64,000 bases of DNA from Gossypium raimondii (taxonomy: Eukaryota; Streptophyta; Magnoliopsida; Malvales; Malvaceae). Location: contig NC_068575.1 of NCBI RefSeq assembly GCF_025698545.1, forward strand, positions 51,965,980 to 52,029,979, written 5' to 3'. Numbering within the stretch: the stretch's first letter is position 1; each line of letters starts with the position of its first letter. The notes beneath the pieces are model-generated. The model was given only the letters and a program-made list of their open reading frames with translations. It was not told the DNA's origin and made no database searches. Shown piece after piece: positions 1 to 11,642 of the stretch. The translations under genes were made by a program, and so were the position numbers.

Positions 1-3000
1 GTACACCACATGGAAGCACTTGGCATCCATGCAGGGGCGGCGAGATGATAGACCCGCCTGCGCATCTGTTATTTTTCAACAATAGCACCCATATGACCCC
101 ATTTTCCGAATTGCTTCATTCCCACACCATAAAACGCAATCAATTACTGAACCCTTTGTTAAGACTTAACAAAGAGTTAATAGAAAATCATGTGAACATG
201 CTGTACTTTGACTAACCCAAAACTAGCCCAAGATTCCCCCCAAAATTATAAGCTGATGATCTAATTGGATGCTAGCGACACAAACAATTCGAACAATATT
301 TGTTTGTACTATGGTACTGTAGCAAATTGCTACTAGGCTACTACTAGTTCCAAGGGTTTTCTTTTATGAGGTCCTTGGTGACACTGGACTGTACGGGTCA
401 CGTGGCAAGTAGATGTGAGCTAGATAGTATATTTTGTGAAACAGAAGTGGAGCTCGTGAAGGTTGTGGAGAAGGGGCTGCTATGAAATGGAGGGTCAGAG
501 ACTCAGACGTTGAAATCCCTTTGTTTTTTTTATTGTTTTCCGAGACAAATACCTGGCAATGGTTTTTTGTCGCTTCGGTATGTGAAGAAAGAGAATTGGG
601 GACTGTTGTGTAGGGTTGGTTTTTGATTGCTAGGGACATTAGATCATAAAAATAATACTAAAGTAGAAAACAAAAAACGACAAGATTCTAGAGCAGTTAA
701 AAATGGCAGGAAAGCTGTGATGGGAGAATCTTAAAAAGGGGTCCATCTCCTTTAGAAATACCATGGGAAGGTTCTTTTCCCTGTTTTTCTAACATCTCAC
801 CTTTTACACCCGTCGAGAACTACTCCTCCTTTTCTGCATGGTGAAGGGTCTTTGTGGTACTCCATCCGTGATGTATTATATTCTTTTCTTTTTATTTGCG
901 TTGCTGTTTGCAAGATTCTCATGGTTTGTTATAGCGTTAGGAAAATTGTTGGCTACGGAATATATAAAATATATCGCACCTGCCTCAGTTGAAATTGGGT
1001 TTTCCTTTTTCTATTGATAAAGCCTGAATGAAGGCCCAGTTCGTAGATGTCAAATCCCATTAACATTGGGATGTTCAAGTTTGATATCCTACTTCAATTT
1101 TCTTTTCAGTATACAGTGTTGAAAGTTGAAACTTGTCCATGTGGAGGCACCTTGGTCAGGGGCATAGCTGGGGGCCGTGGCAAGTGCCTTGCCCCTTGGT
1201 TAAACAGTATAATTGTCATTTTTCGGGATAAGTGTAATTTGTTTTTTTTTTTTCTAATAGTAACAGAAAGCTTGGAAATGTGCAAGGCAAAACAAATAAG
1301 TTTATCCCATCTGACATTCGTTTTCTGCTTTCTAGCCCCGTTCCAAATCTTAGAAACAGACTGCCTTGGAGCATCAGGAGAAATAATCACAGTCGAAGCA
1401 AATTCCTCACCTTCAAAATCTTCATCAATACTACCACTTTGTTATTTTCATATGCCAAAAAGACACGGTGCCACCCAAAAGCAGCCCTCCTTAGCCAAGA
1501 TGGCCCTTATATGCTGCATCACACAAGCTTACTAAATCTTTTAATCCAAGTCCACCTTCAGGTTTAGAGAGCAGATAGAGGTCCAACTTACCTTGCCTCC
1601 TTTTGCAGCTTCATTTCCCCTTCCAAAAGAACCGGGGACAATATTTGGTTAATTAAATTGCCTACACTAGTAACTTTGTATGTTAGAAATTACTGTGTCT
1701 ACTTGTCGAATTGGTTGAGATCTTTTGCAATAATGGAGCACAGTAATTTTGCGTAAGCCTTCTAGTCACAAGTGGAACACCTATGTATCTTATATTCCAC
1801 TGGAGAAATCCTAGACAAAATTTCACTCTTACAGGTACTAATAATTAAGCTGCAACTTGAGGTGAGTATCTATACAACGCTTCCAAAACACACCATACTC
1901 CTACTACTGAATCCAGGCTCCCATTAGTAAACGATTTTACATTTTTTAAATTATTTTAAAATATAGTTGAAGTATCAAATTAATTATATATTTTAATGAA
2001 GATAAAATGTAATAAGTTACATCAGTTTTGAAAGTGGGTTGATGTAGTTTACCTAAACCAGAAAAAAATATAAAGTGAAAGTTGCGTACTAACTTCTAAC
2101 TTTTCAAATCCTACTCTTGAAAATAAATTCAAATCATGGCCAGGAATCTGTGTGAAACTCCAAAATGTTATTCTCTTCAATTAACATTGTTGGAATTGGT
2201 ATTGGATTGTTTTGATGTATCTATTTTTTAATATTAAATATAAAATTATTAATTGATTATTTAAAATACTCATCAATAAACTTCACAAATAAAACTTCAT
2301 CAATAAAAATATTCCACACATTAAACAATAAATTTATCCACAACATTATATAAAAAAAGTCTACAATAAGATCATTCCATTTTAAATATATAAATACAAG
2401 TTTAACAAAAACATACATAAAATATTGTGTTGGTCAAGAATTCAGATTTTTTTCTTTATAGTTTATGTTTTTTATTATTCATTAAATTTCTACTTTAAAA
2501 TTTAAACTTCAAATCCTAAATTTGATTAATAAAAATATTAACGTTGGTTAAAAATAATAATTTTTATCTATTTTTAACATTATTCATGCTTCGGTCGGTG
2601 CACATTATCTTGATTGGTGCAACCAAAGGTTAAAATGAGTTGGTGTAATTGGTATAGGCTAAAATTTACACTAATGTGAAAATAAAAGGTAATCATTTTG
2701 GTTTGTTGTTGAACGGTGTGTACCAGCCAGTGTAACTACATTGGTTGAATGTTTAAGCTAGAGGTGCTTATGGGTTGGGTTGGGTTGAATCTAAGCATGA
2801 TATTAATATACTTTATGCTTGCCCAAGCTCGGCTTGACCCAAAATTTTGTTCAAATCTACTCATATTTGTAAAAGACTAACCTAAGTCCATTTTATTTTT
2901 TTTTAAATTATTTATATTATACTATTTTAGTATTTAATAATCTTATACATTTTTTATTTATTGAAATTTTTTGTATAGTCATCTTAACATAATATAAAAT

Positions 3001-3530
3001 ATTATAAACTTAAAATAGATCGGGTTAGCTAGGCTCGAGCCTTGAATGTTCAAACCCGAGCCTAATCTATATTTTAAATGAGCTTATTTTTTTGCTCAAT
3101 CCCATTTTTGAACATAATATTTTTGCTCAGGCGGAGTTCAGATCTAAACAAGTAGCCTGAGCATGAACAATTCTAACTACTCAAAATATTTTCCCCAATT
3201 TGTCACAACGGATTAACGATGACTAACCCAATTATTTGGGGCCTAAAAGGCTTCAACTAGTATAAGTGTTCACAAATGACTGACATTGAAATGGCTTTGT
3301 TATGGGGCTTTGGCTGAAAGCCCGAAACAGGTAACCAGCACCATGGGACTGGGACACGTACTATGGTTTTAAAGTATCTTATCTCAAATAAAAGATGCTA
3401 AAATTCACTCCAACTCTCCCGCAATTCATCGCCCTGTTCATTAAGATTACCTGAGCTAAGTAACTGGCCTGAAATTCCGACTTACCTAGAGGGATCTCCA
3501 ATTAGAGAGAAGCTGTTTTGTGATACGCAG
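1..3530. other. Intergenic, no supported gene
   Basis: No exon set or protein family could be supported here. The first few hundred bases could belong to a minus-strand gene running off the left edge, but nothing in them is diagnostic. From about 1.9 to 3.2 kb the sequence is AT-rich and repeat-like. A GC-richer stretch at about 1.1-1.25 kb has open frames on both strands without recognisable protein content. Confidence 0.5.
2750..3180. repeat. Dispersed repeat fragment (copy 1)
   Basis: This stretch begins with a segment (gtgcttatgggttggg) that resembles the one starting near 15155, and both go on into text containing 'caagcccggctc' or 'caagctcggcttgaccc'. The match is patchy. It suggests two old members of one dispersed repeat family; the class is not recognised. 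Confidence 0.35.
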
Positions 3531-6500
3531 ATGACTTTACAGCTATCAGGACGGTGGTTTCTGCCGTGTCCGCATGTCTCCACTCACTCAATTCAATGCC
3601 GAACCTCTCCATACCCAAACCCCAAATTTCCTCAAACGAGAGCTCTCTCAGCCACAGCTTCTCTCTTCTCGCCTCCACCCACCATTCAGGCAAGCTTATT
3701 TTATCCCCATAACATAGCCCATGGTGTCATTGTTTTGTTTCTGTAATTCTCCCTTCATTTATTCCTGGACTTACTCGCTGACAAGGCGTTGCAGATTGTG
3801 GGTGGAAAAACACCAACATGGCGTGAAAACGGGAGTGTGACTGAGGCGGTTGAAGATGAAATTGATTGGGCTGAAATGGATGCTGATCTTTACTACTGGA
3901 CCAGGGCACTGCGTCCAGTCCAGGTATGGGTTGCTGTTTACTCTCTTGTTAAATTTCTGATGAGCCTTAAAAATGATATTGAATTTATCTTTTGGCAAAT
4001 GGTACACAGTGGTATCCTGGGCATATTGCAAAAACAGAAAAAGAATTAAAAGAGCAACTCAAGTTAATAGATGTGGTTATAGAAGTACGAGATGCTAGAA
4101 TTCCTTTATCGACCACACATCCTCAGGTTAGCCTTTTCCACGATTTGTTTATTACATGTTTAGCTGAATGACCACTCTTGCTTTTGCCTGCCTGCCTGTG
4201 TTAACTTAGTATGTTCTGAGTTTGCTATGCCCACAGATGGATTTATGGCTTGGTAATCGAAAGAGGATTTTGGTTTTGAACCGGGAAGACATGATATCCA
4301 CTGCAGATAGGAATGCTTGGGCAATGCATTTCTCAAGGCAGGGAACCAAAGTTGTCTTCTCAAATGGGCAACTTGGAATGGTATATGAATCAAATATTTC
4401 TATTTTGACCTTTTTACTTTTGTGGTTTTGAAAATTGTTTTGGTAAGTTACTTATCTGAATTTGGCAAACTCAGGGGACTATGAAGCTTAGTCGATTGGC
4501 AAAGTCTTTAGCAGCAGGAGTAAATGTTAAACGTAGAGCCAAAGGTCTCCTTCCTCGTCCGGTGGGTTTCACTGCATTAGTTGCATGCTTGTATCTTCTT
4601 TCTTGAGTTGTGTCTTAGCTTCTTTGGTCACTTTATTTTTTGCATGTTTTTTCTGTTTATTTCGTGAACTATATTATGCAAACATTGGTTTGGATTGTTG
4701 ACAAGTTTTATGTCCAAAGACTGACTGTGATGAATTTTGTTCAATAAGCTGGTTAACTCCTACTGGAGTTGCATGAGTTAGGTGTGTAGAAATGTTAGAA
4801 TTATTTAGATAACCTCTGTAATGTACCTATATATCAGTATTGAACCCATGTTCTAAAGCTTCATATCAAATGTTAATATAAATGTTGGTGGCTTTTAAAA
4901 TTTTTTCCAGGTTCGAGCTGGAATAGTTGGGTACCCAAATGTTGGGAAGTCATCTTTGATCAACCGTTTGCTAAAACGAAGAATGTGCCCAGCTGCTCCC
5001 AGACCTGGAGTTACAAGAGAACTGAAGTATGTATTCTTTTGGTTTTTGTTTCTTAACTGTGATATAGATGTGAAATTAACGAGGAAGAGGAAAGGTAAGG
5101 GTTTAAAGAAGAAGATCATTGAAAGAGTTTTGAAAGTTCTAATCTTGCACTGTGAAATCCTAAAAAGTCCTGAGTTTTGTTATCGTTGACAATTACTGGG
5201 TTTCTTTTACAATTTTTCTGTGATTAGGAATTTTGTTTATTGTATGCTATAATGATTTCTTTTTCCGTTAAATGTACTATAAGAATTTCAGAGTTAAAGT
5301 GATCTGTTATATCATTTCATCTGCATAGAACAACTTTTCTCTTTTGTTTTTACAGAACAACATTTTGAAATTTCTTTTAAGCTTGACATGAAACAGCATC
5401 TTTCAAATTACTCATATTTTTATCCCTTTTACTTCTTTTGAAAGATGGGTTCGGTTTGGGAAAGATCTTGAGTTGCTGGATTCTCCTGGGATACTCCCAA
5501 TGCGAATTAGTGATCAAGCAGCTGCAATAAAGCTTGCCATTTGTGATGACATTGGAGAGAGGTCATATGACGTTGCTGATGTTGCTGCCATTCTTGTGCA
5601 GATGTTAGCAAAACTTCCAACAGTAGGTATGTAATTATGCATCATGCATATAACATTATTTGGTGTCATTTCCTTTTCCTTTCTGTCAAGAAAGCACTTC
5701 AGTTCCATAGCTTGGACTTTCATGTCAAATTGAATAGTGCTTCACAATTTCAATTTGCATCACATCACATATTGGAAAGCAATAAACTGAAAGGCTGGTT
5801 AATATTGGCATCTTCTATGTTAGTAACAGACTGCTAACAATAGCTTCTGTGGTATGATTATACTAAAATGGGTGATGAATACAAAGAACTAATAATCTTG
5901 TAGAAAAGTGATCTTGCTTCCTTTTTTGTTTGATCAAGATGATGTAATCACCGTGGCTACAGGGGGACTATGAATAGATGTAAGAAGCTGAACTGAAGAA
6001 GTTAAGAGGATAATTGAGATTCAAAACCGGGACAGGGTATTTAATAGACATTTCATGACCGATAGGATACTTGTTTCTTTTTCAGGAGGTATATAATGGA
6101 TGCGTTTGCATTTTTTCCCCCTCCCTCAAAGCATTTTGTGAATAAGCTGATGGTTGTGTTTCTTATGCCATATATAATGAAGATTTTGAGAAAAAGCTGG
6201 GAAAACAAGTGGTTTCCATAAATAAAAGTCCTCTAGTCATTTTCTTTGTAGACCTAAAACCCTGTATTAGGAGCTAAGGAAGAGTTGGCAGAATTAAATT
6301 ATTTATTCCAACTGATAGAATTAACCTTGTCCAAAACTATTGCTTATTCTAGGCTGTAGAAATAATGCGTTACAAACAATGTGGTATACTGATTTGGTAT
6401 TTAAAGAGCTTAATAAAGTAAAATTTCTGTTGATTTGCAATTCTGAATCGCACAAGTCTTGTTCTTTACATTTTTCCTTGAGGTTTTCTTTTTCCTAAAA

Positions 6501-7017
6501 CAATTTATGATTTAAAGCTTTAAACTTTTGGCTGAAACTAGCTGCTGCTAACAGTTTTTATTTTTTTGCTTGCCAGGGATGAAAGCTCTTCAAAACCGCT
6601 ACAAGATCGATGTGGATGGTCAGTGCGGTAAAATGTATGTCTTGATCTGCCACTTCATAATTTAACTTCAGAAAGATAGGCTGACGATCTGTAAAATATT
6701 CTAGAAGTCCTATCAGGAAGAACAAATCAACAAAAATATAGGCAATCATTGCCGTGATAATCAAATAAAAACCCAGTCCTATGCATACTGAGAAAGGATT
6801 TAGTTTCGGAAGCTTTTCATGGAGTTAAAACTCATCTGGACATTTCCTTTTACCTGAATCCCAAATTGATTTGGTTGTTTATCTTCTGCATTTCAGGTTC
6901 ATTGAGAAGTTAGCCCTTCGATTGTTCAATGGGGATGTCCACCAAGCAGCCTTTCGTGTCCTGTCTGATTTTCGAAAAGGGAAGTTTGGTTGGGTTGCAC
7001 TGGAAAGACCTAGATAA
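3531..7017 (+). CDS. DAR GTPase 3-like, chloroplastic (circularly permuted YlqF/RbgA-type GTPase)
   Basis: Nine coding exons: 3531-3689, 3795-3923, 4010-4126, 4237-4380, 4475-4561, 4911-5026, 5445-5626, 6577-6634 and 6897-7017. They join without frame breaks into 370 aa. The GTPase motifs are in circularly permuted order: the family landmark WYPGHIAK at about 97-104, G4 as NRED at 150-153, the P-loop GYPNVGKSS at 219-227, and G3 DSPG at 263-266. The first 55 or so residues are rich in Ser, Thr and Pro and poor in acidic residues, as in a chloroplast transit peptide. RbgA/YlqF relatives assist late assembly of the large ribosomal subunit, so a role in plastid ribosome biogenesis is inferred. 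The length fits the plant DAR GTPase 3 group. The first intron has a GC donor (see findings); all other introns are GT-AG. Start: the first in-frame ATG of exon 1. Confidence 0.93.
3690..3794 (+). other. GC-AG intron of the DAR GTPase gene
   Basis: Exon 1 can join exon 2 in phase 0 only at CAG|GCAAGC, a consensus-like GC donor, with acceptor TTGCAG at 3789-3794. The nearby GT dinucleotides would shift the frame. This is a minor but known intron class. Confidence 0.8.
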
Positions 7018-7798
7018 TACCGTTGGATGTATGTGGCTATCAAGTCTTAAATTTTCTCAGCTCGAGGATACAACGGTGGATATAAAGAGACACCAGAAGC
7101 ATATTGCATATTGATGGTGGAGAAATGTGATGACATACAGAGTTTACAGCTATATATTGATGGAAATCATGACAGCCTTGATTAAATAGATGCTGCTGGG
7201 TTGTTGGGAGCTTACTGAATGGCCTGAATTTACAAAGGGGCCCTGAATCTGTAGATTCATGTGGTGTAAGATTAGGTTCTAAAATTTTCCAACCTCTGCT
7301 ATCATAACCTCGCTGTATTTTATATTCATTTCAAATTTCATTATGTATATTCCTCCATTGACAAGAATTCTTTGTCGCTCGTTCTTATCATCTATGAGAA
7401 TTGAACTGCAATGCAATAAAAAATGCATATGGTTTCAGTTTTATCTCAATTTAACATTAAAAGGAAGGAAGATGGTAGGAAGAGATGAAAGCTATGACCA
7501 AAACTTGGAAAAATATGGATTGGGGAAACTCCAACCACTAAATTTGATGAGCAGCACAAAGTCAGCATTTAGTATACAACATGCCTTCTGCACAAGGAGG
7601 TTAGAAAGGTAAAAACACAAGGTGCAGGGAAGAAATAAACAAGAGCTTCAAAGATGGAAACAATCATGCCAACTGATGGCATAAAAATTTATGCAAAAAA
7701 AAAAAAACAAGTTTGGTGTTCCTTGAAGAATCATCACTAAAACTACGTTTGGCACAAGAATTGATAAAACCAAATTCTCTAGGACTCAGAATTTGACT

Positions 7799-8716
7799 TC
7801 ATCTTGCAATTGTGGGAGCACACTGCGTATCACTTTTGCTGGGCCAACTCTCTTTAATCCCACAAGCTCGGATAGGCCGTTCAACTTGATTCCCTTCCTT
7901 TTGGAGCTGTAAACAGTATCTTTGAAACGTATTGATGCTCACTTGAAGTCTAAAATCTAGACTAAGCAAAAATTTCATCTCCAACCTGTTCAATTCAGCT
8001 GTGCTTATTCCTCCCACTCGGGCATAATATGCATTGTTGAAATACCTGCAAAAGACAATGGAATGAAGTGCTGCAAAATGGAATGTACTTTTCTTCTAAC
8101 TGAACTTATACATGTTTATCATTAAATTGTTGCGCAAAGGCTATCTAAGATAAACCTCTATATACAATCCTATAGGAGATATTTGTCTCGGTACAAATGC
8201 ATAAACCCCAACCACCTAAAGGAAAGGCTTGCATTTTCCACCCAATAAACCCTAGCTTGTAAAACAACGAGAAAGAGTTCATTATCAATGAGTCGTGAAA
8301 TTGGTTAACACTTACGTGTCATCAATAAATTTTGCTGCCACCATAACACTGGTAATAAGGAGCCGATGAACATTACGGGAAGTCAACTGCACATCAGTTT
8401 GTTGACCGAACCTATCCAAGTAAATGTATGCAACAAGAAAGCAGGAAGGACTGCACCGAGCATACTTGAAGATTCGATCAATATATTGTCGAATGCTTAT
8501 GGTGGGAACTCTTAAGCCATGGAAGATTGCAATGTTGACTTTAGCGATCACTGTCTCTATTTGCATCTCATTCTTTTGGACAGATTTCTCAAGGAGTGAA
8601 GAAAGAAGTGTTAAAATCCGTGGAGTACCAATAGCTCCTTTACCTAATCTTTTGAGCCCCAAAGCAAGGTATATATCCGAATCCAAATCCTCGTTGTCAA
8701 TTGCAAGAGTTCCCAT
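7799..8716 (-). CDS. P-type (U-type) cyclin, CYCP3-1-like
   Basis: Two coding exons on the minus strand, 8716-8316 and 8045-7799, encode 215 aa. The donor is GACAC|GTAAG and the acceptor TTTTGCAG, and the codon split by the intron closes as ACG. The cyclin box runs from about residue 50 to 165 with P-cyclin signatures: PTISIRQYIDRIFKYARCSP, FLVAYIYLDRF, NVHRLLITSVMVAAKF and YYARVGGISTAELNRLE. The family resembles yeast PHO80-type cyclins and binds A-type CDKs, with proposed links between nutrient state and cell division. The short N-terminus (MGTLAIDNED) and the C-terminal tail fit the P3-1 group. The start chosen is the ATG just after a 5'UTR splice acceptor. An in-frame ATG at 8824 lies inside that intron. 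Confidence 0.92.
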
Positions 8717-8723
8717 AACTAAT

Positions 8724-9376
8724 CTGAAATGCAAAAGATCAACATGAAAGGGCTCATTAGTCTCAACACTCAAAAGAGTAATAAATGCATCATCATCATT
8801 TATGGAAACAGTTTGAGATTTCATTCAGTGCCCTCTGTCTCTCCATTTTTTTAAGAGGAAGAACAGTAAAGTTGTGTGTGATTTACAAGTAGCCTACATA
8901 TATGGAGTAGGAAGCATTTTATAGAACTATTTGCATAGCCAGAAAAAGAAAGGTATCCAAGTTGGGTTTAAAAATGAAAACCAATAGCTTAGCTCCACAT
9001 TGATTTTCTTTCTATCTACGAAGTTAAGTATCAGATCCCAAATATATTGAAAAACATTTAATTATTAAGTATTGCATACCTTTTTCAATCGAATTAGTTC
9101 TGTATCTCAAAATTCAACACCCAACAACCATCCCAAAGAAACAAATCGATTAACCATCCAACCTACAGAAATGCCAAGAAATCCCTTTGCTTAGCTCGCA
9201 AAGAAGATCCCCCCCAAAAAAAGAGAAATTAAGCAAAACCCCATAAAATCAAATCAGCTAAAAACACACTATTCATCAACCCACACCAAAAATCACAAAA
9301 GAAAAAGCTTTTGGGTGCAAATCATCTGACTTAACAAAACAGAAGAAACATGTCATAAAAAAAAAGAAAAGCTTAC
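8724..9376 (-). other. 5'UTR intron of the cyclin gene
   Basis: On the minus strand the donor CTTAT|GTAAGC lies at about 9376 and the acceptor GCATTTCAG ends at 8724, seven bases before the chosen ATG. The upstream leader exon would run from 9377 to roughly 9480-9510. A TATA-like TTTAAATAAA (minus strand, about 9510-9520) sits just beyond it. Both splice sites match consensus well, but no transcript evidence is available. Confidence 0.6.
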
Positions 9377-9529
9377 ATAAGGTTTAGAAGCCAGTTGCCA
9401 GTAGTGTGAATGGAATGGGCTTGTAGGTACAAAACCAGAGGAGATGGATGGGTCAAAGCACCATAAAGCGAGAGACAGGGAAAGAGAGTTTAGATAAGGT
9501 GTTTGTAGGGTTTATTTAAAGGTAGGGAT

Positions 9530-11640
9530 GGGTGAGTGCTTGAAGTTTTCCAGGGACAGTGGGATTCACGCGTTGTTAGTGGCCACTGTGAAGCAGGATG
9601 AATCGATTAATTCCGTCCCACGTAAATCATACTTAATTAAAAATACCTAATGGTTAACGTGCATGCTCTTTTTTAAAGCAGTATTGATTTATGCTTTTAA
9701 AAACAATCAATAACCTCTGTCATGTTCATTTACAGCTGTCACATTCCCAACAACATCACGATATTATTTAATTTTTATTAATCTCTCAATATACGCGTTT
9801 AGATTTTGTTTTAAATTTTAATTATAATTTAATGCACCATATTTAAAGTTTTATTATTTACAAATTTTAATATTATTAATGATAAGAAAACCATATTTAA
9901 AATTTAATTTAAAACTTTAAATATAACAAAAATATATATATTTTAAAAATTAAAAACTATCCCAAAGCTCAAAGTTTCTACTCTCTACTTCTTTTGGTCT
10001 CTATACTACAAAAAAATTATCACTTTCGTATTATTCTATTTTTTATCCCTTTGGTCTTGTACTTCATTTTGTAATCCCCATTATCTAACCCAAATTTTTG
10101 TTCAAAATATTAAACCAACCGATAACACGATACCATGTGTCAAGAAAAATAGCAAAAATTGCTTTACTTTTTTCAAAAAATATAACAAGACTAGAAAATC
10201 ATTAAAAAGTCAAAAGCAATCATAAATTTTTTTAAAAGCCCAGAAAATTTTAAAACTCAGTTAAAAAAATTATAATCTATTTTGAAATATTATATACAAA
10301 AATTTAAAATTATAAGTATGTAAAACTTCAAAAAATAAACTTTAAAAAGTTTGTTTGTTTGAAATTTCATATTTTGAAAAAAAGAATTCTATTATAAATT
10401 TTAAGAATTTTATGCTATCTTTTACTAAAAATCTCAAAATTCTTTTTAAAATATTAAAATTTCATTAAAATGTAAAAAAAATTCCTAAATTAAATAAAAC
10501 CATTAAATTCTTAAAATTTTTCTAAAAACCTTAAATTCCAAACAAATCGTACATAATTTACATGGAGTGAGAGCCAAACTTGACATATCAAAATTTAGAG
10601 TTCAATATTTGCCAACAATATCAAAACGGTTATATATTTCCTATATTGGGAAATCGTGGAGAGAGTCTTCTACTTCCACATTTGCATATTAGAAGCTAAT
10701 TTACCTACAAAACAGTGTTAAATGTATACGTCGTTGTTTAGGTTTCAGAAGACTAATTCCTTTCTTTGGTTTTCGTATGAAAATTATATGCTTTCACAAA
10801 TTATACTGAAATGGCAAACATTGAAATTTGCATGTTTCTGGTTGAAATTTAATAAATGGTTGGTGAGGCTTTAACTGGAAGCACACATAACCAGAATTGC
10901 AGAAGAAGAGGAAAACGATGGAGATGGTAATGAAAAGGTATATTCCAACGCAAGAAAATGAAATTACTAACGTCAACACATACTGGCAGACAAAGAAAGA
11001 TGTTAACATCTCATGTTTGATAATACAAATTATAATTATAAAGAATAAAGAATAAAGAAAATATATAAGTCTGAAGATCACGTGGCTTATTACCCACGTA
11101 ATTGAAATGCCATCGCAACTAAATTGTGGTAACTTCACTCAACTATTAACAGTTATTTGCAGAAAGTTCTCCAACACTTAAAAATGTAGAAGGAAAACAG
11201 TGCAACTAGAGACTATAACTTTTGTTGAAAAGTGGCCAACCCTGCTGCAATAATGTTCTTTGTTTATGTTTGATTGAAGCTTGATGTGTTTAAGTAGCTG
11301 AATGACTTGTTTCAGTGTACAAACAATGTTTCACAACCTACTAGGCTGATTAGTGATAGTAGTTGTGTTTGGTTGGGTAATGAAAATCAGTTTTTCATTC
11401 ATTGCTGCACGTTTGTGAGCAAGTAAAATGTTTCATGCATCTTGTTGCTTTGTTCTTTGTCCTGTTTTCTACTTTGGTTGCTGATAAAACGCCAACACCT
11501 TTGTAATAAAAGAAAAAGATGGTGAAAGCAAATTAGCATTACCAAACACAAAAGTCGGAAGTTGGGATGAAACGATAACACCATCGACTTGTCAATTCCA
11601 AACCAAAACCAACTAAGATAAAGAGCTATCTAAAAACAAA
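9530..11640. other. Intergenic, AT-rich, no supported gene
   Basis: The stretch is very AT-rich, especially 9.75-10.55 kb, with short repeat-like phrases near 10.0-10.15 kb. A 114-residue open frame at 10794-11138 is hydrophobic low-complexity sequence without family resemblance, and I do not treat it as a gene. Confidence 0.45.
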
Positions 11641-11642
11641 GC

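Noticed and set aside
1..60. Possible end of a minus-strand exon at the window edge
   Set aside because: Too short to judge; no splice site or family motif could be confirmed.
1047..1567. Open frames on both strands, up to 162 codons
   Set aside because: Overlapping frames in one GC-richer patch, no family resemblance, no splice or promoter pattern.
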